Below, one piece after another: positions 1 to 11,160 of a stretch of 64,000 nucleotides of DNA. The stretch's first letter is position 1; every line of letters begins with the position of its first letter. Below the pieces are notes generated by a model. The model did no database searches and was not told where the DNA came from. It was given only the letters and a program-made list of their open reading frames with translations. Made by a program: the position numbers and the translations under genes. The DNA is from Aphidius gifuensis (Eukaryota; Arthropoda; Insecta; Hymenoptera; Braconidae): assembly GCF_014905175.1 (NCBI RefSeq), contig NC_057791.1:24094537-24158536 (forward strand), written 5' to 3'.

Positions 1-520
1 GATCAAAATTATTATTATCAAGATCTCTTAAATGATGTAAGTACAATTTATATTTACACATGTGTATCTATATAATATAAGTTTACAATTTAAGTATACT
101 TATGAAAGTTTTTATTTAACAATTTTTTTTATTTTATAATTTAGGTTGATGATTATCAATACCAACATGAACGTTCAGTGAATGATGCGAGACCATCGAC
201 GATACATTATGCGTCAACATCACCACCACCGTTATCACCACAATCAGTACCAACATCTACATCAGTAGTATCATCATCAACATCATCAACATCACTCGAT
301 TATGACTCTATTCTTCTTGCTCATACTGAAATAATTGAGGTTTGAAAATTCTTTTTTTACAAATAAATTTCAGTATGTTAATTTTTTTTTTTTTTTTTTT
401 TTTCAGAAATGTAAATCTGACCTAATTCGATTGAAAATGGATTTCAATTTTTGCAAAGAAATATTAACAAAACAATTGGAAATTAATGCCATATTATTGA
501 AAAGATGTTTGTGTCAATAA
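1..520 (+). CDS. 3' end of an unrecognised gene (three exons, partial)
   Basis: Three exons join in one open frame, all in phase 0: 1-36 (donor GTAAGT), 145-339 (acceptor TTTAG, donor GTTTGA) and 407-520 (acceptor after a long T-run, stop TAA at 518-520). The 5' part lies beyond the left edge. The visible 110 residues are a Tyr/Asp/Gln-rich stretch, then a Ser/Thr/Pro-rich low-complexity linker, then a short Leu/Ile/Lys-rich segment that could form a helix or coiled coil and ends KRCLCQ. I recognise no domain. The tail resembles the C-terminal helices seen in some Myb/SANT-like or MADF regulatory proteins, but that is only an impression. Reading frame and splice sites are convincing; function is unknown. 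Confidence 0.72.
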
Positions 521-2240
521 AAAAATTATTATTAACAAGAAATTAATGATAATAATAATTAAAAAAAAAAAGAGTATAAGATTTAAAAAAATAAACAAAA
601 TATTACTAAATTTTTTCATGATAGTAAATAAAGTTCTGGAGAAAGATCAATTTTTAAAAATTTAACATTATCGGGATATATATATTTAGAATTTAATCTT
701 TCAATTAAAATCGTTAGAAAAATTATTAAAATCAAATAAAAAGTCAAATAAATACTCTTAATTATTACGAATAAATAATTCACGTAATTAAATGTCGTTT
801 ATTCAAATATAATTTTTTTCTTTCACATGAATGTCGATCACCTTAATGTTTTCGATAACTGAAACTTTTTTTTTTTTCATTATATCAATTGCCAATGACT
901 TTGACCCATATGACGGTCACTCAATCACCTAACGCTCTACGCAATATTTTATTGTTGAATAAATCAACAAGCACAAAAATTAATGTTTATTAAAAAAAAA
1001 AAATTATATTAAAATATTGATAATATTTATCAATTAATACTGAAAAAGAAAATAGTTTGAAAAAAAAATCCCTCAACAGCACAATAATAATTATTATCAT
1101 GACTAATTAATTATTCATTTTTACCAAAATTTAATTTTTTATTTTTTACATTTATAAAAATTCTAAAGAGATTATTATTATAAAATGGTTTTTATTTTTT
1201 TTTCAATCAATTAATACATTAAAAATATATTTATAATTTATTTTTCATTAGTCTTTCATTTTGTTTTTTTGATCATTTTATAGGTAAAGTTGTTGATCAT
1301 TACGCGGTACCGGATTATTTATAATAATTAATGTCTTTCACACGATGTGCTTGATATATGTCTCGTTATTTTGAAATCTATATGTCTATAAACTTTTTTA
1401 TATGTAAGTTTCTTGATGTATGCAACTGTTTAAAAAAAAAAATTTAAATAACTCACTAATTCAAAATTCAAATGGTTTTTTATTTATTGTTATCATTTTT
1501 TTATAAACAAAGTAAGATTATTTATATTAATTTTTTTATAAGTTAAATTTATTTGAGTAAGTACATTGAAAGATATGAGTTTAAAAAAAAATAATAATAA
1601 TTTTATCTTTGTTTTTAAAAAAGCATCTCATTATTTTCATTCACTGATTATATAAATACACGTAATAAAAATCAGCGTATATATTTCAGTAAAAAATAAA
1701 TGTTTAATTTATTTTTAAAATTTATTATTATTTGTTGTAAAAAAAAAAATCTAAAAATAAAAATTACCCGTATTAATTAATTAGTTTTATTTAATTTCAA
1801 TATTTCAATTTATTTTGTAATTATTAAATTGATTATTGTAATAATTTTTAATCGTGTAATGGTATATTATTAACGACGAAGAAAAAATAAATACTATTCA
1901 GTGAGTTTTTAATATGGAAAAATATTTTAAATATTTGTTAACTAATGCAGCTATAAATGTAAATTCATAAAAATTTCCATAACTAAATCAACAAAGAGAA
2001 AAACAAAACAATGAAAAAAACTAGACTCATAAATTAACTAATGATATTCAAACGATAAACATATTTCATTATTATTTTTTCAAATGACTGTTAAATTGTC
2101 TTTCAACGTGATATAACTATTTTAATGTTTGCAAATGATAATCACCAGTTTTATTTAACTGAAAGAATGAGGTCGAAATATCACAGTAGTCTTGAGTTTG
2201 CCACATTGACAACAGTGTTAAATGTATATTTCAAAGTGAA
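521..2240. other. gene-free spacer
   Basis: AT-rich sequence with A and T tracts between the left-edge gene and the FAS relic. Apart from possible poly(A) signals near its start I see no exon, RNA gene or ordered repeat. Confidence 0.5.
590..631 (+). promoter_or_regulatory. candidate poly(A) signals of the left-edge gene
   Basis: AATAAA occurs at 590-595 and again at 626-631, 70-110 bases after the stop codon at 520. Position suits 3'-end processing, but such hexamers are common by chance in this AT-rich DNA. Confidence 0.35.
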
Positions 2241-3648
2241 ATGGCGATACATCATGAGACAACAATTATCAAATCAATTGATCCTGGTGATGAAATTGTT
2301 ATTTCGGGTATATCTGGAAGATTTCCTGAATGTAACAATATGGAAGAACTGAAAAATAATTTATTCAGTAAAGTCGACATGGTAACTGATGATTGTCATC
2401 GCTGGAAAAATGGTAAGTTTGTTTTTTTTTTTTTTAATATAAATTATTATTTTATTGTTTCATATTTTTTTTTAATTTAAATTATATAAAAAATTTATTC
2501 AAATGAAAAATATAATATAATTAGATTAGAATTTAATTAATTTTCGTTGTAAATCAAAATTTATTTAAAAGATATCAATGGTGTGCCAATGAGAAGTGGA
2601 AAAATAAAAGATATTGATAAATTTTATGCATCATATTTTGGTTTAAATGCTAATCAAGCAAATGCAACTGATCCAATGTGTCGTATATTATTGGAGTGTG
2701 CTTATGAAACAACTGTTGATGCTGGTGAAAAACCAAATAAGATATCTGGTAGAACAGAAGAAGCTGTTGATTATCAATCAACTAATGTAAGTATAATAAG
2801 AATTTTTTCACTATTAATTTTATTTTTCTTTGTAAAAAATTAAAACCAATATGAATCTACAGATTGAAAATCGACTAATGGATACTGAATTTATGAAATT
2901 AATTCATGGTATTTATGCTGATGATATACCAAGTCATTTGGATCGTGGTGAATGGAATGATCAGCAATTGATAAATCATACTCGAGATAGATTATCACGT
3001 ACAATCGCGGCAAAAAAATGGAATACAAAAATTTTTGATAAATTATCAAGAAAATTGTGTCCAATGTTAAATTATTTTGTTGTATTTTCATTGATTATTT
3101 GTAGTCATCCAATTGCTTGGTCAACAAATTATTCAATGGCTAATTCAATAATAGAAAGAATTGGTTGAAAACGTATTGATGACAAATTACCAGCATTAGC
3201 AATTCAATGGGGTGGTATTGCTGATGTTGGATTGGTATCAAAAATTGATAAAAACAATAAAAATTTCCAAGTTTTTGGTACAATTAGACAATCAATAGAA
3301 TCTTGTCTCAATGTGTTTGATGATTTTATGATGAATAATTTAAAATCAACATTTGTAAGTATCATTGATTCAAAAAATGAAAAAATTCATAATAACAATG
3401 ATAAGGATAAAAAATTAAATATTGTTGATGTTATTTTTAAAACAATGGGTTTTAGCGATATTAAAAAAATAAGAAAACATACAACATTTGTTGAACTTGG
3501 TCAAGATTCAATATTATTAACTGAAATTAGAAAAAAATTACAAGAATTTAATGTATTTTTAACACCAAATGATATTTGGAATTTAACATTTGATAAATTA
3601 TTATCTATGAAATTAAAAATAAACAATATTTCTATATCAAGTTCAACA
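2241..3648 (+). pseudogene. collapsed fatty acid synthase (FAS) relic: KS start fused to KR end and ACP
   Basis: Three exon-like blocks join in frame through intact GT..AG sites: 2241-2412, 2572-2786 and 2863 onward. The first two encode the start of the beta-ketoacyl synthase domain of animal FAS (GDEIVISGISGRFPE, then VDMVTDD and SGKIKDIDKF), ending before the catalytic Cys. The third jumps to a short FAS-like stretch (EFMKLIHGIYADDIPSHL), then to the end of the ketoreductase (YFVVFS, NYSMANSIIERI), where TGA at 3166-3168 stops the frame. Past the stop the frame stays open through the KR end (LPALAIQWGG) and an acyl-carrier domain with its phosphopantetheine Ser (VELGQDSILL). Most of a ~2000+ residue enzyme is missing, so it cannot make fatty acids. 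It looks like internal deletion of a spliced gene rather than a retrocopy, because introns remain. Confidence 0.85.
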
Positions 3649-4194
3649 ATGAGTGTCTATCTTTATTAAAAAATAAATATCTATATTTATTAGTGAATTT
3701 GAAATTGAAATATTGTTCATTGTCAGTTGCAAAGATGATAATTTATCAAATGTTAAATTCCAAATATCATTTGGTGTTAAAAATACATTAAATTCTTGTA
3801 ATTTTTTTCTAATTTCAGTTAATAATATTGAATCTAAACCAAGTTCAACAAATGTTGTATGTTTTCTCATTTTTTTAATATCGCTAAAACCCATTGTTTT
3901 AAAAATAACATCAACAATATTTAATTTTTTATCCTTATCATTGTTATTATGAATTTTTTCATTTTTTGGTACAATGATACTTACAAATGTTGATTTTAAA
4001 TTATTCATCATAAAATCATCAAACACATTGAGACAAGATTCTATTGATTGTCTAATTGTACCAAAAACTTGTAAATTTTTATTGTTTTCATCAATTTTTG
4101 ATACCAATCCAACATCAGCGATACCACCCCATTGAATTGCCAATGCTGGTAATTTATCATCAATACGTTTTTCACAAATTCCTCTCATTCTTGA
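3145..4194. repeat. large inverted repeat (FAS-derived hairpin)
   Basis: Arms 3145-3648 and 3691-4194 are reverse complements, related by position x to 7339-x with no gap. Identity is about 97% over the central 430 bases, falling toward both ends. The 42-base spacer 3649-3690 is A/T only with few exceptions. A transcript crossing it on either strand would fold into a long nearly perfect duplex. Confidence 0.9.
3691..4194 (-). pseudogene. inverted copy of the FAS KR-end/ACP segment
   Basis: The minus strand encodes the same segment as 3145-3648: CEKRIDDKLPALAIQWGG, a linker, then an ACP-like domain with VELGLDSILLTEI and TPNDIWNLTFDKL. The frame is open, and it keeps the Cys-Glu codons where the plus copy has the premature stop. 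Over 3169-3600 versus 3739-4170 I count about 11 mismatches in 432 bases and no gaps. No start codon or upstream exon of its own is evident, so it is a fragment and not an independent gene. Confidence 0.85.
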
Positions 4195-5480
4195 AGGGCA
4201 GAAATAAAAAGTTATTAAATATATATATACATAAAATATTAATAAATTATTCGCCACAAGATCATTTGAATAAATCACATGAATATCAAAAAAATATTTA
4301 CACATCAATCTACAAAAGATCTATTGTTCATAAAAATTATAATACTACTGGTGTTTCTCGAATTACATAATCAATTGTTCTATTAAAGCTTTATATAACT
4401 TTGTAAAATTTAAAAAAAAAAAAGTCATATTAATGTGTGTTTTTTTATTGTAATAAATAAATTACGTTCATAAGAAGAACATTGGTTTTTTTTTTTTTTT
4501 GATGCAATTATATTAAACAGTCATTTTTTTTTTGTAAAAAAACTTTAAAGTGCTAAATATTCATGTTAATATTTTTTTAAGACAAATGACATTCAATTGA
4601 ATAAATAATTGACGTAAAAATTCAAATGTACCGAGTTGGCTGTTGATAATTATTTTTTCAGATTAAAAATTGAATAAGTGTCACGACAATTATTAATACA
4701 TCAACACAAAGTTACAGAATTTACTTAATAGGAAAACAAAATGTTTATTATTTAGAGAAAAAAAAAAAAATATTATATCAAAAGTAGGAAAAAACAAACT
4801 TGGAAGTGCATTAAATTGCATTTTAAATTATTTAAATCTGCTTTATGTTTTCCGAAATCATGTCACGCAATCGACAGTATCTATAAAACTATAAAAAAAA
4901 AAAAAAACTTTCACAGTCTTCATAATGAAAACTTTTTTTAAATCTTTCAGTATGGGAAAAAAATTTCCCTCAGTATAGTCAAATCGATAATTATAGATTA
5001 TATAACACCCCTGTTATAAGCCAATTTTCATTTGTTCAAATTTGTTTTTGAATTCACGCAAACTACAAGCATATGTCATCGCCGTTTTATAATTTTAAAA
5101 ATCAATAATAAACAGTTTGGCAAATTTTTTACGAAAGGTAAAAATACTATACGGTATCAAAAAATTCAAAACAGTTAATTTATTTTTTTTTCGAGGTCAT
5201 GACAATAAATGTCAATTAATTTTATTATATAATTATACATGTACCCGTATACATTAAACTTACATATAGTCTATACAATATGTTATCTTTATCTTATCTA
5301 TAATTGAAAATTCATTTTAAATTTACTAAAACAACCAATTTTAATTTTATATCAACTAATTAATATTAAATTTGATCATAAAATTAATTAATAAATATTT
5401 CAAATTAAATTTACCCATTTGAATTGATTTTTCTTTTAATTATTATTAATTGTAATTAATTTTTTTTTTCAAATCTTAAT
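4195..5480. other. gene-free spacer
   Basis: AT-rich sequence between the FAS inverted repeat and the first composite repeat, with several A/T tracts. No exon or RNA gene can be supported. Confidence 0.5.
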
Positions 5481-6460
5481 AGAAAATTAATTTGAAAAAA
5501 GAAAACCAAATACTGTAAAAAATAAATATGAAAATAATAATAAAATTATTTAACAGTTTTTTATGATTTTCATATTAAAAATTTATAAATTTAAAAATAA
5601 AAAAATAAACAATATTAAACTCGAATGGGACAAAAATTGATGTGTCATAATTATCGAAATAATAGCATTTTATTATTATTATTATTATTATATTAATATT
5701 ATATTTACAACTTTTAATAGAGTAAAAATAAAATTTTATAAATAATTTTTTATGTAAATTTAATTTGAGATAATTTGAAGTAATTGATTATAGATTGTTT
5801 TGATTCTTTTTGATATTTTTATTTGAAAAAAAAAAAATAATCGTGATATGAGGTGGCAGTGACTTAAAATAGATAAATTATAGTAAACAAGTAACGAGCC
5901 ACCTAATGGTCTAGTAGGCAAGAGCTCTGCCTACTATATGCTTGAGGTCTCGAGTTCGAATCCCGAAGTTTGTGGGAAATGTTTCGGTACCGTAAGAATA
6001 TCAAAATTCTTACCGCAGGTTGGACAATTACTAACTAACTACGCTAAGTAATAATTTGAATCTGAATGTAGGATAAATACCCCCCTGACATAAAACGAGT
6101 AAGGTAAAAAAACGCTCTTACTGGTTTTACGCTGGGAAGTATTTAACCCACACATCAAATACTTTTTTTTTTAAATACTATATTTTTAGATATATTTAGG
6201 TCACCTTTTTTATCACATATTTAAATTTGGACAAATAAATATTCCACTAATATTACTGTCGAACTATATAAAATAAGCTCACCCAAAAATACCATTCAAA
6301 AAAAATACGAATCTAAAATATTTTTTATTGGCAATAAATATTTTTTATTTCTTTCAATTTTTTTTATCAAAAATTAGAATATTTAATAAGCACACTAAGT
6401 GTCTTTAATTTAATTATTATTATTATTATCATTACTAATTTATACGTTCATTAGAAAAAA
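5480..6460 (+). mobile_element. composite repeat copy A (left module, Pol III-like unit, tail)
   Basis: The whole stretch recurs near 52990-54300. A left module (about 5498-5800, including CTCGAATGGGACAAAA) leads into the shared block TAATCGTGATATGAGGTGGC and the tRNA-like unit at 5890-6172. A tail shared with the other copies follows (TTTGGACAAATAAATATTCC), then a module containing AGCACACTAAGTGTC that matches 54155-54300. No transposase, terminal inverted repeat or target-site duplication is visible, so the class is unassigned. This copy lacks the Ig-exon fragment. Confidence 0.7.
5890..6172 (+). mobile_element. tRNA-head / variable core / hairpin / T-run unit, copy A
   Basis: A box TGGTCTAGTAGG at 5907-5918 and B box AGTTCGAATCC at 5953-5963 sit 46 bases apart, as in tRNA-derived Pol III promoters. 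The core 5964-6068 (~105 bp) matches no other copy and contains its own hairpin (GTAAGAAT / ATTCTTAC). The shared nested hairpin follows, somewhat decayed here, ending in a run of ten T at 6163-6172 that could stop Pol III. The core has no run of four T. This is a SINE-like unit and not a working tRNA gene, since no acceptor stem forms. Confidence 0.7.
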
Positions 6461-8284
6461 AAAATAATTTAGGCACGTTACAAAGTATAAATAAATAAAC
6501 AAGCTACTTATATTCTTCAATGAAACTATTAAATAAATTTACCACAATAAGAGAAACAAAGTTTTAAAGTAATTTTTAAAACAAGAAAAAAATACAATAA
6601 ATTAACAAACAAACGAAATATAATATTCAACACTCGGTTAACTTTTTTATAATTTTTTTTATCTTTTAATTCATGCATCACGTAGTTACAAAGCGATTGA
6701 AAAAATATCTATTATAAAAAGTTACATAATAAAAAAATAATAATTATCATGATGATGATGATGATCAGTAGGTAGATAAAATATAATAAAACGATGAGAT
6801 ACAGATACGTCAACCTTATCTCATTTTTATTTTTTATTTTTTTCTTGATTTATTGATTATCAATAAATATAAGTATACAAGTAAAATATTGTTGAAACCC
6901 TTTGGCCTTTACATCAGCAATATCACACACTACCCCCAATATTTTTCTTTATTCATTTTTTTTTCTTCTTTTTATGTACATATATTTTTTTATTATCATT
7001 TTTTCCTTTACCTCTGTTATACCACCGGGAAAACAACACCAACGTAAGCATAAAAAAAAAAATAGAAAAATTAATAAAAATAAAATAAAAAAAAAAAGTT
7101 CAAGTGACTTGATAAAAATAAAAATCTTAATAAAGTTAAATTTATTAGTGTTTTAAAAAATAATTATAATAAAATTTTTTTCATAAAAATAATTAAACGA
7201 AAAAATAAAAAATAAATAATTTTTTAATAATATATTTAATACTCAATGGGCGTTGTTAGATGATAAATAAGGATTTTATAATTTTTAATAAAAGCTGAGT
7301 TTATCAGTTGATATGGATCATAAGAGTGGGGTTTATTTTATCGTTTTAAAACGATATAGAAAAAGCGTAAAGAGATGAGAAGAATGAAGAAAAAAAAAAA
7401 AACCAAACTAACAAAAAAAGGGGTAAGCTTTTTCGAAAGATAAAATGCTGAGGTTGGAGGGTTGTTATATTGCTGTACCGCGATAGAGGTAAAGAGAGTA
7501 AAAAAACGAAAAAAAAATAAAGAAAAATAGAGATAAAGAGTGATAGTGTACACTAGGATAAACGCTTGACTTATACAGAACATGATTTATGTCTCAATAT
7601 AGCTGGACATCTATAAAATAAAGAGCCATCGAGACGATATTCTCGTTTTTCATATTTTTCAACCTCTTTATCCCTTTCTAGAAATTTACTTTTTTTTTTT
7701 ATATTCGTGGTCTTTCATCCCTCTTTTTATACACAAGTTTTTTTCATCCTTCCGTTTTATATTTTATTTCATTTTTTTTTTTTTTTTTCACTTCTCAGTT
7801 TGCCATCCGGGAATCCATGATCTACCGGAAGTAATTTTGATGTACCGTGTGGATGGCTAAAGTGGAAAAATAAAAAAATGAAAAATAAAAGATTAAAGTC
7901 AATGAATAAAAAAGAAATGAGTTATAAGAAAAAATAAAATAAATAAAAAATATATTAAAGTAAAATAATTAATATTCTATGAATACAGATATATAGTATT
8001 TATAAAAAATAAAGTTAACGATAATCTGTCATTTGCAGAATATTTATAATAAGAAATTGCAAACTTTTACAAAAGTTTTTTTTTTTTAGAACAACATTTG
8101 TCAATTATTTTAAATTTATTTTGTAATTTATTTTTATTTTTAATAATAAAAATTATTCTAATTATTAATTAGTATATTAATTTGTTTATAAATATATTCA
8201 ATTTTAATTAAATTAAAATTAAATTATTTACTTAGTTTTACATAACTTTTTTTTTCTTTAATTTTTTTTTAATAATAATAATTG

Positions 8285-8304
8285 TTGTTGTTAATTAACA
8301 ACAA
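8285..8304. repeat. perfect 20-bp palindrome
   Basis: TTGTTGTTAATTAACAACAA is its own reverse complement, centred on TTAATTAA. Simple composition makes chance formation easy; no function is claimed. Confidence 0.6.
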
Positions 8305-9181
8305 TTATTTTTATATTTTTCGTATTTTATTAAACAAAGTTGTAAAGTATTTATATTTTTTTTTGAAAAAGACTACAGTAAAATGTCACTCGTGATTTTC
8401 GACTTTTATGATCAATTTCGTTTTGATTTTTATCATATTTTTATTTTTTTTGAATTAATTTAACATTATTCATTTTTTTTTTTTTTATAAAATTTATATG
8501 TATTTTTTTTTTTTTAACGATAATTTTTATCAAAATCACTAAAAACATTTTATATAAATTATAATATAATAAAAAATATTGTATATAGTTTTTTATAAAT
8601 AGCTCCATAAATTTCAAGAGCAATTGTAGATACAATAAAGTTAATATGATATAAAAACTGTAAACGTATGTATTTAAGGAAGATAAATTGTTTAAATTTT
8701 TTTTTTTTTTAATGAATAATAATGGCTTGTAAAAAACAAAAAAAAAACCAACGAGATTGTTATACTCACCCTGTGGTCAGCCTTATCATAAATGCCAACA
8801 AAAAAAAAAAAACAAACCATAATATAACATTTTTTTGTTTATGACCATAAAAAAATTAAGGATTTACAGTCTTTTGTGTATATTTTTCTTGATATAAGAA
8901 ATGGAAAAAATTGGACAAGAATTAAAGAGAAAAAAAAAAAAAAAAATTGATTTTTTTATGTAAATTTTGATTAGTAATAATCAGCTAGAAAAAAAAAACT
9001 TGAAATGATATTTTAGCATTTACAAGATGATGATAAAAATTTACAAATTATTTGGTATTTTTATGATAAGACTAAAGAGACAATGACCGATGTATTTTTC
9101 TCAGCAACAAGAATACTACGACAACCCATATAAAAAACAAAAAAAAAGTAAATAAATAAATAGAATAAAAAATCGTTTTGA

Positions 9182-9210
9182 TCGTGCTTTGAATCGATTG
9201 TCAAGCACGA
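9182..9210. repeat. short inverted repeat
   Basis: TCGTGCTT (9182-9189) is the exact reverse complement of AAGCACGA (9203-9210) around a 13-base loop, inside a GC-richer island. Too short for a typical microRNA precursor. Confidence 0.5.
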
Positions 9211-11142
9211 ACTGATCATAGATCGTTTCAACCCCCTGGAAAATATATTTCGGTAATTGAAGCGACAATGGCTCTAAAAAGTAATTGAGACATTTTCTCT
9301 TTTATTTCTTTACCTATATTTTATTTTTATTTCATTTATTCTCTTTTAAAAATTTTTAAATTTCAATTGAAAAATAATAACAATATCATAATATCATTGA
9401 TAGATTTATTTTTAATTTCATTTATTTATTTTTTTATTGAGATTTAATTTAACACATAATTAATTATTTTGTTAACATTGAAATTTCATTTTAGCAACCA
9501 ACAAACCAACAGTAATTACAACAAGTACAATTACTAAAATTAACTCTTCAATTTTAAAAATTCTTGAGTTTTAAAATTCAAGTTTAAAAATTTGAGCTCA
9601 TTAGTATACATTCCAACGAGTTGAAAAAAAAATAATGTATTTTTCTAAAAGAATAATAAAATGATACACCACATTGCAGAAAAATATTTTTTTTAAAAAA
9701 TCATTACTAAAGGTAAATTTGATGAAAAAAAAAAAGTGTCTCAATTATCCCAGACGCGAATAATAAAAATTTGATTAATTTATTATCCAAAAAAAAAAAA
9801 GAAAAAAAAAATCATTTTTATAAAATTAAAATATTATAAATCATTGATATTTATATTTATTGAAAATTTTAATATAAAAATGACAGTAAATATTTTGTAT
9901 GTATAAATGTAAACCACTGTTGACGTTTGCAACGCGGTTACGAAAAATGAAAACACAGTAATGCGTTTATATAGCTGACTATATGTGCATCCTTTTATAT
10001 ACGTGCATACGTACCATGGCATATATTTCGTAAATCAACAGGGCCAAGGATGAGGATCGAAGGGGTTGATTCTTCAGCCGTAAATTCTTAGATGAGCATA
10101 TGATCGTATATACATATAAGCAACTCACTTTTATTCACATCAATGTATTCGTATTTATATATATAAATCAATCTCTTTATCTTGAGTACATGTGTGTTTG
10201 TGTATTTGTATATACTTTTATATATATAAGGTAAACTTGATTTTCAGAAATTCACTATCTTATTTAAACTTAATCCAAGTGCACTTTTACAAAATTGCAT
10301 AAACAAATTTACACTAAAAAACCATTTAAATATATACGAATAATAATAAAAAAAATATATATGTATTCTAAAAAATTTATTTAACATTAAAAAACAAATT
10401 ATAAAAATGTATAAATTAAAAAAATTAAATTCAATAATTACAGTATTAAATTAATAAAATAATGAAGTCAAATGATGTCTTAGCGAGTGAAAGGTGGTGG
10501 TAATTTATTAAATTTAATAAATTCAATTATTTACAGTATTTATTAAAAAAAGAAAAAAAAGGAACATAATAACCTATGTTAGATAATTATTCAAGAGTAC
10601 TTAATATGTTTATAATTTTACAATTTTATGTTACGAGAAATAAATCGTGATATTATTTAAAATTACACGTAATTAGATTTATTATAATTATATGTAGCCC
10701 AAAAAAAAGTTAGTCAAGGGCATATACCTAAATAAATAAATAAATAAATAAAATAAAAAAAATTAAATATAACAATTACTTATGTATTTATTTTTGTTTA
10801 AAAATTTTTAATAATCCATTTGAAAAATTAAAATAATAATAACAAGTAGTTTAATATTTATTAAAAATATTTAAGTATATTATTTTTTTATCAATAGTTA
10901 TATAACTATAAACTCATAACATGAATAAGTTTGAAGATATAAAATTAATAATATATTTTTTATCTGTAAATAATTTTCTTGTTGGAAATTTCGCCTGTAC
11001 AATATGTACATGGATATATCTAGTCACAAAACCATCATTTACTAACACATATATAGATATATATTTATTTAATTTTCTTTGTCTCTCTAGTCGTTGACTT
11101 GTACTACTACTATGTCGTATATAATCTAACCTGTGTTGTCAC

Positions 11143-11160
11143 GTACACGTCGACGTGTAC
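11143..11160. repeat. perfect GC-containing 18-bp palindrome
   Basis: GTACACGTCGACGTGTAC is its own reverse complement and contains two overlapping ACGT cores. It lies in an island that is GC-richer than its surroundings. A dimeric transcription-factor site is possible; no gene lies close enough to say for which promoter. Confidence 0.6.

Noticed and set aside
5890..5966. A functional tRNA gene
   Set aside because: A and B boxes and a T-arm-like fold are present, but no acceptor stem closes the structure and the sequence recurs as a dispersed repeat.
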